Numbered from the stretch's first letter, positions 36,101-44,434 are shown. The stretch is DNA of 64,000 nt from Pseudofrankia coriaricola (GCF_001854805.1 NZ_MBLO01000009.1:1-64000); one strand, 5' to 3'. The notes: generated by a model from the letters alone, not told the origin. Program-made: numbers and translations.

Positions 36101-36528
36101 CTGGACTCGCCTCGATCGCCGTCGGGCAGCGAGCCACGCGTACCCGCGCGATCACGGTACGCGACATCGAGCTGTTCACCGAGATGACCGGCGACCGCAA
36201 CCCGCTGCATTGCGACCCGGACGTGGCCGAGGCGAGCCGGTTCGGCGGGATCATCGTCCAGGGCGGGGTGACCAGCGGCCTGCTCAACGCAGTCGTCGCC
36301 GAGGACCTCCCCGGCCCCGGCAGCGTCTTCCTGCACGTCGACTGGAACTTCCGCGCCCCCGTCCGCCCCGGCGACGTCATTACCGCCACCGTCGAGGTCC
36401 TCGAGCACCGCGTCGACAAGGCGATCACCCGCCTGCGCACCACCATCACCAACCAGCACGCCGTCACCGTCCTCGACGGCACCGCCCTCGTCTTCCAGGA
36501 CCCTTCCGTCGCCCGTCCGTCCGGTTGA
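36097..36528 (+). CDS. MaoC-type hot-dog dehydratase
   Basis: A 143-residue single hot-dog protein with the hydratase signature: Asp in 'TEMTGDRNPLHCD' and the following Asn/His, then 'RFGGIIVQGGVTSGLL'. It should hydrate a trans-2-enoyl-CoA or related thioester in the cytosol. The ATG follows GGAAGGAAG and overlaps the stop of the FAD gene by 4 bases. It is the third gene of the coupled set beginning at 33240. Confidence 0.88.
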   Translation: MTGLASIAVGQRATRTRAITVRDIELFTEMTGDRNPLHCDPDVAEASRFGGIIVQGGVTSGLLNAVVAEDLPGPGSVFLHVDWNFRAPVRPGDVITATVEVLEHRVDKAITRLRTTITNQHAVTVLDGTALVFQDPSVARPSG

Positions 36529-36764
36529 AGGCAGCAATGCGACCGGTGGGCCGATGGTCAGGTCTTGGGGCGGCCTCGGTGACCTGTTCGGCTACGGCCG
36601 TTGGGGACCGACCGTATAGCCAACCCCCGACAGCGTGACGTTGGCGCGGATACGGCAAGCGTTGCCGATCGGTCCCGGGGAAACGGCGATCTTCCCGAGC
36701 CGTCTCACGAACGATCGTTTGCGGTCGCTATGTGTTGCTTCGTGGTCCGATGCTGTGCGGGTGC

Positions 36765-37394
36765 TCAGTGGAGGACGGTGAGCAGGCCCTCGACGCCGCG
36801 GTGGAACGCGGCGCCGACGCTGTCGACGCCGTCGAGGTGGGCGCCGGTCATGGCGCCGTCGCGCATCATCACGAAGTGCCGTGCGGCGTGCTGTGGATTG
36901 GGGCGCCGCGGTGAGGTCCCGAAGACCTGAGTGAACAGCTCGGCGAGCGTGGTCACATACCAGGCTCGGTGATCGAGGACCACCCTGCGCACCGGGTCGT
37001 TGGGGTCCGGGTACTCGGCGGCGGCCTTGAGGAAAGCACACCCGCGGAACTCTGGTCTGGCCAGGTCGTCGGCGACGGCGGTGCCGATCGCGCGCAGCGC
37101 GTCGGCCGACGACGGCGCGGTCTCGATGGCCGCTTGCACGTCGGCGCGGATGTGGGCGTCGACGCCGCGCAAGTAGGCAAGTACGAGGTCTTCCTTCGAG
37201 GGGAAGTGCCGGTAGAACGTCGCTCGCGTGGCCGGGGCCTCGGCGAGGATCCGCTCGACCCCGACCGCCCGGATTCCGTCGCTGTAGAACAGCCTGCTGG
37301 CCGTGGACAACAGTCGTTCCCGGGCCTCGGACCGCCCGTGCCCGCCCGAACTGCTGTTCGGGCTGTCGGGCGCGGAGCGGGTCGGTGTTGCCAT
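36765..37394 (-). CDS. TetR-family transcriptional regulator
   Basis: A 209-residue TetR repressor. The HTH ('AVGVERILAEAPATRATFYR') is at about residues 35-60, and the C-terminal part has 'RGCAFLKAAAEYPDP', as seen in AcrR-like regulators of stress and OsmC genes. ATG 37394 is preferred. The divergent spacer holds two AGAACGGTC-containing sites. The gene it faced is now only an OsmC-like scrap at 37499, so the regulator has probably lost its main target. Confidence 0.9.
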   Translation of the reverse strand: MATPTRSAPDSPNSSSGGHGRSEARERLLSTASRLFYSDGIRAVGVERILAEAPATRATFYRHFPSKEDLVLAYLRGVDAHIRADVQAAIETAPSSADALRAIGTAVADDLARPEFRGCAFLKAAAEYPDPNDPVRRVVLDHRAWYVTTLAELFTQVFGTSPRRPNPQHAARHFVMMRDGAMTGAHLDGVDSVGAAFHRGVEGLLTVLH

Positions 37395-37410
37395 GAGCCG
37401 ACAGTAACAG

Positions 37411-37490
37411 AAAGAACGGTCGGTCTTGCAGTCGTCGGCTACGTGTGCCAGGCTCTGCACTGCTGCAAGAGAGAACGGTCTTTCTACTTG
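37411..37490. promoter_or_regulatory. TetR operator-like sites
   Basis: AAGAACGGTCGGTCTT at 37412-37427 is an imperfect palindrome, matching at 12 of 16 positions, just upstream of the TetR start. A second site, GAGAACGGTCTTTCTA at 37471-37486, shares the AGAACGGTC core and lies next to the RBS of the divergent OsmC-like remnant. The pair fits autoregulation plus control of the divergent gene. Confidence 0.5.
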
Positions 37491-37498
37491 GAGGCATC

Positions 37499-37594
37499 AT
37501 GCCGAGCCGAGACGCGACCAGCTTCCGAGAACTGGCCACCGTCGCCGAGCAGGCCTGCCCGGTCTCCAAGGCCCTGGCCGGCGCTCGCCAGTGA
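37499..37594 (+). pseudogene. OsmC-like gene, internally deleted
   Basis: Thirty-one codons run from an ATG with a strong GGAGG site to a TGA. The first few residues look like a native start. The rest ('FRELATVAEQACPVSKALAG') is the usual C-terminus of OsmC/Ohr-type peroxidases, including the second peroxidatic Cys. About 110 residues between are missing, including the first active Cys. It keeps its own promoter side and operator. Confidence 0.55.
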
Positions 37595-37859
37595 TGTGCC
37601 CGATCCCCGGCACCCCCGCGCTCGCCACCTCGACCAGAACCTCGCGGCCACCACGCCGCGGTTGACCGGCCAGCAGGTCACCGCGCTCACCGCGGCAGCC
37701 AACAGACACACCCCCACCGCTGGCTGCGACCAGCGCACGCCGCACAGAAACCTTCCATCCACCCACGATCACCGGGACGTCGTGCCGACGACGAGTTCGG
37801 CTGCTCGCTCCACGCCAGCAGACACCAGATTCAACGGTCTTCTTTGGAATGGAACTGCC
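37595..37859. other. Spacer before DUF308-like gene
   Basis: No gene is seen. Both strands give only short or Pro/Arg/Thr-rich frames. Confidence 0.5.
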
Positions 37860-38432
37860 ATGACCACGACTACGGCCCCTGTCGCTGCCAGTGTCGCGCC
37901 GGCGCTTCGTCGGCTCTACTTCGTTCGTTTCGGATTCGCTCTGGTCTGGGCTGTCGTGCTTTTCTCGACCGCGTCGAGCATCGGGCCGGTGAGCGCGACC
38001 CTGCTCGTGATCTACCCTCTGTTCGACGCGGGCGCCGCCATCGTCGACGCCCGCTCCTCCCGAGCGAGCCGGTCCGCCCTCGGCCTCCACGTCAACATCG
38101 CGATCAGTGCGATCGCCGCCGTCGGACTGGTCTTCGCGGCCGCCTCCGGCATTCCGGCGGTCCTGCGGGTATGGGGGGTCTGGGCCGTCGTAGCGGGCCT
38201 AGTCCAGCTCATCGTCGCTCTGCGGCGACGCAAGCTCGGAGGCCAGTGGGCGATGATCGCCAGCGGTACCATCTCCACGCTCGCCGGGATCTCGTTCTTC
38301 CTGCAGGCCGCTGCCTCTGACGCCTCGCTGAACAACCTGGCCGGCTACGCTCTGCTCGGCGGCGTCTTCTTCCTCGTCTCTGCGCTGCGCCTCGGGCCGA
38401 ACGCCAGCCGGAGCACCGGTGGGAGGAACTGA
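37860..38432 (+). CDS. DUF308/HdeD-like membrane protein
   Basis: A 190-residue integral membrane protein with about six hydrophobic helices in three pairs ('FGFALVWAVVLFS', 'LLVIYPLFDAGAAIVDA', 'ISAIAAVGLVFAAAS', 'VWGVWAVVAGLVQLIVAL', 'ISTLAGISFFLQAAA', 'YALLGGVFFLVSAL'). This matches the DUF308 repeat of HdeD. Such proteins are linked to acid or envelope stress, with no known chemistry. It follows the OsmC remnant and is followed after one base by a truncated FAD-enzyme start, so these may once have formed a stress operon under the TetR gene. Confidence 0.75.
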   Translation: MTTTTAPVAASVAPALRRLYFVRFGFALVWAVVLFSTASSIGPVSATLLVIYPLFDAGAAIVDARSSRASRSALGLHVNIAISAIAAVGLVFAAASGIPAVLRVWGVWAVVAGLVQLIVALRRRKLGGQWAMIASGTISTLAGISFFLQAAASDASLNNLAGYALLGGVFFLVSALRLGPNASRSTGGRN

Positions 38433-38433
38433 C

Positions 38434-38487
38434 ATGACCGACCACACCACCAGGGTCGACAGCGTGTTCGACGTCATCGTCAATTGA
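38434..38487 (+). pseudogene. Start of FAD oxidoreductase, cut at Rossmann loop
   Basis: A strong RBS (GGGAGGA) precedes ATG and 17 codons ending 'RVDSVFDVIV' and Asn, then TGA. FAD-disulfide and thioredoxin-reductase-type proteins start this way and continue IGGGPAG. Here the sequence diverges exactly at the first beta strand of the dinucleotide fold. It is the 5' stub of a deleted gene. Confidence 0.45.
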
Positions 38488-38551
38488 TCAACAGTTTGTA
38501 TCTCGCGTTCAACGGCCATGACGATCTCCTCAAGGCCGTGAGCTTCAGCTT

Positions 38552-38880
38552 TCATTGGTCGTCGGCATCCCCAATCCGAAGTAGAGGTTTGGCAGATACG
38601 GCGCCTTCGGACGCTGTCAGTGGTCCGCGATGGTGGGTGCGGCCGGCGGCCAGCAGCCGGGCGCGGACGGTGTCGAGGCCGTTGACGGCCCAGTACACGA
38701 CCGGGGATCCGCCGCGCGGGTTGCGTTCGCCGTCTGCCTGGTGGAAGCCGAGCGCGACGCCAGCGACGGTCAGCCGGGCGTACACGGACTCGCCGTCAAC
38801 GTCGAGGTGGACCTCGCCGCCGAGCACGCCGGCCCACCAACGGGCGGATTTCTCCGGGTCACGCGGCACATGCGCCCGGC
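38552..38880 (-). pseudogene. VOC/glyoxalase-type gene, truncated
   Basis: The minus strand reads 'PRDPEKSARWWAGVLGGEVH', 'YARLTVAGVALGFHQADGE' and 'VVYWAVNGLDTVRARLLAAG', which is a VOC-superfamily domain. Both ends are missing. The start is lost at about 38880, where DUF4037 sequence begins on the other strand, and the final metal-ligand strand is replaced by unrelated sequence before the stop at 38552. Confidence 0.65.
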
Positions 38881-38902
38881 CCGCGGGCTGGTCCGTCACG
38901 GG

Positions 38903-39682
38903 ATGGTCGTCGCCGGGCTGGCGGACTGGCTGACCGGCCACCTCGGATTCGACCCGCTGACCGGCGTCACGACGTTCGACTGGCTGGCCACGCCGACGCA
39001 GACTCTGGCCGAGGTCACCGGCGGGGCGGTGTTCCATGACGGGCTCCGCCAGCTGCACCAGGCCCGGCAGGCGCTGGCCTGGTACCCGGACGACGTGTGG
39101 CGCTATGTGCTGGCCTGCCAGTGGCGGCGGATCAGCCAGGAGGAGGCGTTCGTCGGCCGCTGCGGCGAGGCGGGCGACGACCTCGGCTCGGCGATTGTCA
39201 CCGCCCGGCTGACCCGCGACCTGGTCCGCCTGTGCCTGCTGATGAACCGGGTCTACCCCCCATATGGCAAGTGGCTCGGCAGCGCGTTCGCCCGCCTGCC
39301 CTGCGCCGGCGTCCTGACCCCGGTGCTGACCGCGGCCCTGGCCGCTACCGGCTGGCACGACCGCGAACGCCATCTCACCCGTGCCTACGGGACCATCGCC
39401 GACCTGCACAACGAGCTGGGCCTTACCGACTGGGTCGAGCCAACGGCCCGGCCCTTCCACGACCGGCCGTTCCAGGTCCTCGACGCCGACCGCTTCACCA
39501 CCGCCCTGACCGACACGATCACCGGCCCCAAGCTCCATGCCCGCCCGCTGACCGGCGCCCTCGACCAGTCCATCGACAACACCGACGCCCTGGGCGACCG
39601 CGCCCGCGGCCCGGCACTCGCCAACGCCCTCGACGTCGCCGACCTCCCAGACGCGCCGGGACCGGAATCCGGCCGGGCATAG
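38903..39682 (+). pseudogene. DUF4037 protein lacking its N-terminus
   Basis: About 260 residues match the C-terminal part of DUF4037 proteins: 'FDPLTGVTTFDWLATPTQTL', 'ARQALAWYPDDVWRYVLACQ', 'RRISQEEAFVGRCGEAGDDL' and 'VYPPYGKWLGSAFARLP'. The normal first third, a nucleotidyltransferase domain, is absent and upstream sequence is antisense VOC gene. ATG 38903 is simply the first Met inside the homologous part. The remaining domain has intact codons, so loss was recent or the fragment is still made. DUF4037 is an actinomycete family without assigned substrate. Confidence 0.65.
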
Positions 39683-40290
39683 CGCCAAAGCGCGACCCCG
39701 TGGCCATCGATCAGGACGGTACCGACAATCCCACCTGTGATCATGACCCGGCTTCTGATCCGGTGGGATGTTCGGGGCTAGAGCGAGGAAACGAAATACT
39801 CAAGGTAGTATGCCCGGGCGTGTGTGACGCTGGTCACTACGACTTGGGGTTATGGGGGTGGGTGTCAGGCGTCAGTTGATCTGGCCCGCCGGGGTGGCGT
39901 TGAGCTGAGGCAGGCCCTGTGCGGTGTCGTGCGCGGGGCCAATGGCCGTCATCCGATCTGGTCTGCCGGACTGGCGGAGTCGCGTATTCAACTGTCATGT
40001 ATTTGCAAGATCTACTTCGCAAGTCGTCACTGTCTGTCGCAACTGTTACGAACGGACCCAGAGGTTGCTGCCCGGGTCTGTCACACCAGCGCCCGGGTAC
40101 AGCGCCCCCCATCGCGGCTAGCACAGCGAGGGACTGGATCAGCTCCGGTGTGTCGTCCGGCGAGTTGGCGTCCTCCAATGGTGCACACGGGCTCGTCGCA
40201 CCGGCGGACGTGGGCGAGCATGCCTATACCTTCGACCTGTAGCCGACCACGCGGCGGGCATCCGTCGCCGCCGATCTGGAGCACAACACC
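39683..40290. other. Lower-GC intergenic region
   Basis: About 600 bp with visibly lower GC than the neighbours, especially 39780-40060. No family signal on either strand. A minus-strand frame with 'IQSLAVLAAMGGAVPG' near 40110-40160 has slight protein character but no support. This may be foreign DNA or a long control region for the two unknown genes that follow. Confidence 0.45.
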
Positions 40291-41055
40291 GTGTCCAACC
40301 CGACCGTCCCCACCCACGTTCCGCCAGCCCCGATGTATTCGGAGCGGCACTTCGAATGCTGGGGGCAGCTCGTCGAGACCTTCCCACGAGGACAGGGTCC
40401 CTACGATCCCGTTCTGGGCCACAAGGCGCAGGGATATGGCCTAAACGGCTATACAGGAGAGTTCGAGGCCGACACCCCACGCGCGCTGCAGTGCGCAAAT
40501 GGTGGCGAGGACGACGACACCTGGCCGCTGCACGACGAGGACGAGTTCATCGCGGCGGTCGAGGAGCGGCGCGAGAGGCTGCTGCGCACCTCCTTCTACC
40601 AGCGCCACGACAAACCGGAGATCTTCGCGGCCTACGAACAGGCGGCGCGTGACGGACGAACCGAGCAGTCCCGGCGGGCCACCTACGAGATGTGGCGTCA
40701 GGCCCACCGAAGGCGGGCCTACTTCCTCGTCGGCGCCGAGCCGGTGCGGGTGGACCTGGCCGACGACGGCACCCCGGTGACGGCCTGGCGGCTGGACACG
40801 ACGACCGGCCGCATCGTCTCGACCAGCCGGTCCGACGCGGACGCTGTCCTGCACGGCGCGGGCACGCGCGTCACCGAACGTTCCTGGCTGCTCGCGGTGG
40901 AGGACCGACGCGGGCTCGGCGGGGACGGTGCCATCGCCCAGGCCTACGCGAAAGCCGCGGCGGAGCCGGACGAGGTATACCGTCGCCTGATCCTGTTCCG
41001 CAGTTTCGATCTTTGGGCGGAGAAGTTCGCCGCCGACGACGGAACCGACCGGTGA
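40291..41055 (+). CDS. Hypothetical protein, accessory zone
   Basis: A 254-residue soluble, acidic protein that I do not recognise. It is rich in Arg, Asp, Glu and aromatic residues, with features such as 'FECWGQLVETFPRGQGPYDP' and 'LRTSFYQRHDKPEIFAAYEQ'. It has no membrane segment, signal peptide or Cys clusters. The GTG start at 40291 fits the codon signal. The stop overlaps the start of the next small gene in a GTGA arrangement, so they are a translational pair. It lies between a graveyard of truncated genes and a recombinase operon. Confidence 0.7.
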   Translation: MSNPTVPTHVPPAPMYSERHFECWGQLVETFPRGQGPYDPVLGHKAQGYGLNGYTGEFEADTPRALQCANGGEDDDTWPLHDEDEFIAAVEERRERLLRTSFYQRHDKPEIFAAYEQAARDGRTEQSRRATYEMWRQAHRRRAYFLVGAEPVRVDLADDGTPVTAWRLDTTTGRIVSTSRSDADAVLHGAGTRVTERSWLLAVEDRRGLGGDGAIAQAYAKAAAEPDEVYRRLILFRSFDLWAEKFAADDGTDR

Positions 41056-41330
41056 CGGAGACCTTCACCGTTCAGCGGTTGGGCACGCATCCGCGGCCGG
41101 AGAAACGCCGTGACTACTACCGCGAGACCGTCCGATTCATCGTTCCGCTTGCCGAGCGTCACCCGTGGTTCCGTGACTGGTTCGACGCGTGGCGCGCCGA
41201 GTTCGGCCACCTCGACGGCACCGCCGCGGTGCGGGGAACACCGGGGAGGCTCGAGGCCGCCCCGGCGTCACCCCTTCGGCGTCACCGCCGCGGTGTCACT
41301 GCTTCCCGGAGCCGGCGAGCGACGTGTTGA
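41052..41330 (+). CDS. Small hypothetical protein, coupled to previous
   Basis: A 92-residue product starting with GTG that overlaps the previous stop by 4 bases. The first 60 residues look real ('TETFTVQRLGTHPRPEKRRD', 'FIVPLAERHPWFRDWFDAWR'). The end ('PLRRHRRGVTASRSRRATC') looks like out-of-frame sequence, so the gene may be truncated or frameshifted into the TPR-like scrap that follows. No family is recognised. Confidence 0.5.
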   Translation: MTETFTVQRLGTHPRPEKRRDYYRETVRFIVPLAERHPWFRDWFDAWRAEFGHLDGTAAVRGTPGRLEAAPASPLRRHRRGVTASRSRRATC

Positions 41331-41447
41331 GGCCGGGGACCGCCCAGGAGCGATCGAGATCCTCCGCGCCCGCGCCGACGCCGGCGACGAGTATGCCGGC
41401 GGCCGGCTCGCCGAGCTGCTCGCGAAGGGTGGCGATGACCGGTTGCT
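41270..41447 (+). pseudogene. TPR-like repeat fragment
   Basis: The frame reads 'AIEILRARADAGDEYAGGRL' then 'AELLAKGGDDRLLR', the repeat wording of the long ARADAGD-type TPR proteins common in Frankia. Only about one and a half repeats remain. The match stops at about 41447, exactly where the recombinase operon's last gene ends on the other strand, so it may mark the element boundary. Confidence 0.55.
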
Positions 41448-42996
41448 ACGTTTCGGTTTCAGTGTGGACGGGTCGGTGGCGGGCAGTCGGGACTGGTGAG
41501 TCTGATTTTCCGCCGCGTGTTCCGTGGTCGCCGGGGGCGTAGTGGCTCCAGGTGCCGCCGGCGTCGCCGACGAGGCGGGCGGTGTGGCTGTGGTGGAAGC
41601 CGAGCGTGCTGGCCACCACCGGCGCCGGGGCTTGCAAGACGAGCTGCCGCAGGGCGGCGGTTCGGCCGAGTCGGGTGGGGATGCCGAGTTCGCGGAGCAG
41701 GGTCGCGAGGCCTTCGGGGCGCAGCGGCTGGCCGGAGCGGCGACCGGGGAACAGCCACGGCGAGTTCGGGTTGGTCGCGGTGCGCATGTTGGTGCGACTG
41801 TCTCGGAGGGCGAGCAGCAGAGCGGCGAATGGTTCGGGTACCGGCGACGGTGGGTCTCTCAGCCGGATGAGCACCTGGTCGCCGTCGAGAAGGATGTCGG
41901 CGGTGGTCAGCCGGACGATTCTGCTCAGCGGTTGGGCGTAGAGCAGGACCAGCACGGCGGCGACCCGGGTCCGCAGCGCCGGTGTGTCGTCGGTGAGCAG
42001 CCGGCGCAGCAGGCCGATCCGACGGTGCTGGCTAATGGGGGCCTGCTGGCGAATCTCGTGACGGGGAATGGTGAGCGCAGGCATCTGCTCGGTGTGCATG
42101 GCCCAGCGCAGGAACGGCCGCAGACTGTGGTGTTCGTGGTCGCGGTGGGCGACGTGCCAGCGGTCGAGGTCGGCCTGGCCGCATTCCGCCAGGGTGCGGC
42201 CCTCTCGCGCGAGCCAGGCGAGGAACTCGGCCGCGCGCCGGACCTGGGCGGCGGCGCTGTTGCGGGTGTGGGTGCCCAGCGGCCGTCCCTCGGCGCGTCG
42301 CCGCAGCCAGGGCAGGACCTGCCAGGTGGTGAACTGCCGGAGGATGCGGGCGCGGCTCGGGTCGGGAAGGTCGGGTAGATAGCCGTGTAGCCAGCGCTCG
42401 AACAGCAGGATCTGCTTGTCCACCGGTGGTAGTAGGGCGCAGCCCATCAGCAGCTCGCGAAGATGCTCGGCGGCCCGCCAGGGCTCAAGCTCGTCGAACG
42501 CCTTGTGCGTCAGCGTGATCTCCCCGGTCCCCAAGCCGCGCAGGAACACCGGCACGTAGGGCTGATAGAGCCAGGTCAGTCCGGACAGTGGGTTGTCCAT
42601 CGCGACGAGCGCGGCGTGCAGTGGCCGCAGCTCCGGTCGGACCTCGCCGGTGCCGTCGCCAAGCAGTTCGGCGAGCCGGTTGTCCAGGGTGCAGCGGGTG
42701 CAGCGCCGCCCGCCGTGCAGCTTGCCTTCACTGCCGCAACGCGAGCAGGTGTAGGACTGGCGGAACCCGGCGCAGCGGGTGCACACGGGCCTGCTCTCGG
42801 CCAGCGCGGGCAGGATGCGGTCCTGCCCGCAGCTCGGGCAGTGGCCGCGGAGCCTGAGTGCCCGGTCGTGACAGGTCCGGCAGACGTGGCCGTCGGGCCA
42901 ATGGGCGGCGAAGTCGCGGTGCCGGCCGCAGCGGGCGCAATCCCGTTTGTACCAGCGTTCGTACTGCTCGGCCGTGGCGTGGGGACGGTCGGTCAC
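41446..42996 (-). CDS. Zinc-ribbon tyrosine-recombinase-like protein
   Basis: A 516-residue protein, third of three overlapping genes. Residues 20-102 contain six CxxC pairs (20/23, 39/42, 53/56, 72/75, 84/87, 99/102), enough for three zinc ribbons. A helical core-binding-like domain follows. Residues 330-500 resemble a tyrosine-recombinase catalytic domain: Arg359 in 'YAQPLSRIVRLTTADI', a 'DGDQVLIRL' hairpin, Arg450 in 'AALRQLVLQ', His468-471 in 'LGFHHSHTARL' and Tyr486 in 'WSHYA'. The His of the HxxR box is not present. It could be a divergent active recombinase or a DNA-binding helper for the intact recombinase upstream. Its GTG overlaps the XRE stop. Confidence 0.75.
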   Translation of the reverse strand: MTDRPHATAEQYERWYKRDCARCGRHRDFAAHWPDGHVCRTCHDRALRLRGHCPSCGQDRILPALAESRPVCTRCAGFRQSYTCSRCGSEGKLHGGRRCTRCTLDNRLAELLGDGTGEVRPELRPLHAALVAMDNPLSGLTWLYQPYVPVFLRGLGTGEITLTHKAFDELEPWRAAEHLRELLMGCALLPPVDKQILLFERWLHGYLPDLPDPSRARILRQFTTWQVLPWLRRRAEGRPLGTHTRNSAAAQVRRAAEFLAWLAREGRTLAECGQADLDRWHVAHRDHEHHSLRPFLRWAMHTEQMPALTIPRHEIRQQAPISQHRRIGLLRRLLTDDTPALRTRVAAVLVLLYAQPLSRIVRLTTADILLDGDQVLIRLRDPPSPVPEPFAALLLALRDSRTNMRTATNPNSPWLFPGRRSGQPLRPEGLATLLRELGIPTRLGRTAALRQLVLQAPAPVVASTLGFHHSHTARLVGDAGGTWSHYAPGDHGTRGGKSDSPVPTARHRPVHTETET

Positions 42997-43316
42997 TGCG
43001 GCCGCAGCCGGGCCCGTTTCGGCCGCAACGCGGCCAGGTCGACCACCGCGTCGTCGGTCGCCGTCTTCCGGACGGCGACGTCGTCCGCCTTGGTGACGAT
43101 CAGCTCGGCCGGGCTGCACGCGAAGATGTCACACAATGCGGCCAGCACCGGCAGCGACAACCGCTCCGGGACGCCAGTGGCCAGCCGGTGCACCTGGGAG
43201 ACCGACAGACTGATCCCGCGGTCGGCAAGCAGCGGCACGAGTTCGGTGGTGGAGAAAATCCCATGGGCGGCCATCACCTCCCGCAGCCGCCACTGGTAGC
43301 TGACCTGGCGTTTCAT
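42993..43316 (-). CDS. XRE-family HTH regulator of recombinase operon
   Basis: A 107-residue Cro/C1-type regulator. The HTH is 'ELVPLLADRGISLSVSQVHR', followed by 'LSLPVLAALCDIFACSPAEL', as in many small XRE proteins of mobile elements. The C-terminal tail is basic. Its ATG overlaps the stop of the tyrosine recombinase and its stop overlaps the GTG of the next recombinase, so all three are translationally coupled. It probably represses the operon through the palindromes at 44456-44488, or acts as a directionality factor. Confidence 0.82.
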   Translation of the reverse strand: MKRQVSYQWRLREVMAAHGIFSTTELVPLLADRGISLSVSQVHRLATGVPERLSLPVLAALCDIFACSPAELIVTKADDVAVRKTATDDAVVDLAALRPKRARLRPQ

Positions 43317-44434
43317 CGAGCCTCCTGGGCGGGTCTGAGCGCGGCGGTCATCGTGTCGTCGAGGACGCGGCGCAGCGTGCGGGTGCGGAAGTCCGAGGAC
43401 ACGCAGGTGTAGAGCGACGTCGTGGACGCGTGCTCGTGTCCTACCTGATGTTGGACGAACAGGGCGTCCCGGCCGGCCTCGATCAGATGGGTGACGTAGG
43501 AGCGGCGCAGCGAGTGGAAGTCGAGGTTGCGGTCGAGGCCGACCGCGTCCCGACAGGCGGCGAACCGAGCGTCGATCTGGCTCAACGCCACCCGTTCGGC
43601 GCGTTCTGACGGCCACAACGCCGCACTGCCTGACACGGCGAGCAGCGGGCGTACCTCGTGGACCCACTGGTCGAGGATCTCCGGAACCCAGTCCCAGACG
43701 GTCAGCACGCTGCGGCGCTTCGGCGGCGATCCCTTCATCGCTTTGCCGTGCCGGACGTAGAGCACCCCGTAGTCGCCGAACTCAGGGGCGTGCGGGTTGC
43801 GGCCCAGATCGGCCACGTCCAACATCCGGGTCTCGTTACGCCGCAGCCCATAGCCGTAGGCAACCTTGAACAGCGTGGCGTCCCGGAATGCTGACAGCCA
43901 GCCCTTCCGACCGGCTGCGCGAACCCGGGCGACCTGACCATCGGCGTGATCGAAGAACCCCTCCAACTCGTCGAGCGTGAACGCCCGCTTGCCCGGGGCG
44001 GACTCATTGTCCTGGACATGCACGGCGGTGTTCCAGGCGTGCACGACCTGGACCGGGTGAGTGCCGAACTGCCGCTCGCACTCGGCTGACCAGTCGTAAG
44101 CGGGGTCGGTCAAATAGTGGCAGAACGCCCGCACCGCCTCCTGGTAGGACCGCACTGTCGAGTGCCGCAGGTGTCGCACCGCCCGCAGGTCCCCCAGCCA
44201 GTCGTCGACCATCGCCGCAGTCCACTGCCACGGGAAAGCATCCGCGTGCCGGGCGAAAGCCTGCACCGCCTTCTCCCGACCGTAGATCGTGGAAAGCGCC
44301 AGGTTCCGCGCCAACTGCTGATTGCGCCACCCCTCCACCATCGCGGCGAACACCTGCTCCTCCGGCCGCAGCAGCGGCACCCCACGGGCGAGATGCAACC
44401 CGGCGGCGCCAGGTGCGCGCCCCTCATGCCCCAC
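43313..44434 (-). CDS. Tyrosine recombinase / integrase
   Basis: A 373-residue site-specific recombinase with all catalytic residues. Arg198 is in 'YGYGLRRNE', a lysine is near 231-234, and His307-Arg310 are in 'DFHSLRRSYVTHL'. His333 is in 'VGHEHASTTSLY' and the nucleophile is Tyr342. An N-terminal SAM-like core-binding domain spans about residues 25-115 ('GREKAVQAFARHADAFPWQW'). It heads an operon with the XRE regulator and the zinc-ribbon recombinase. It should cut and rejoin attachment sites of the element that carries it. Confidence 0.9.
   Translation of the reverse strand: MGHEGRAPGAAGLHLARGVPLLRPEEQVFAAMVEGWRNQQLARNLALSTIYGREKAVQAFARHADAFPWQWTAAMVDDWLGDLRAVRHLRHSTVRSYQEAVRAFCHYLTDPAYDWSAECERQFGTHPVQVVHAWNTAVHVQDNESAPGKRAFTLDELEGFFDHADGQVARVRAAGRKGWLSAFRDATLFKVAYGYGLRRNETRMLDVADLGRNPHAPEFGDYGVLYVRHGKAMKGSPPKRRSVLTVWDWVPEILDQWVHEVRPLLAVSGSAALWPSERAERVALSQIDARFAACRDAVGLDRNLDFHSLRRSYVTHLIEAGRDALFVQHQVGHEHASTTSLYTCVSSDFRTRTLRRVLDDTMTAALRPAQEAR

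Noticed and set aside
41524-43412. Open plus-strand frames opposite the recombinase operon
   Set aside because: They are composition-driven antisense frames. The minus-strand genes have complete catalytic motifs and coupled starts.
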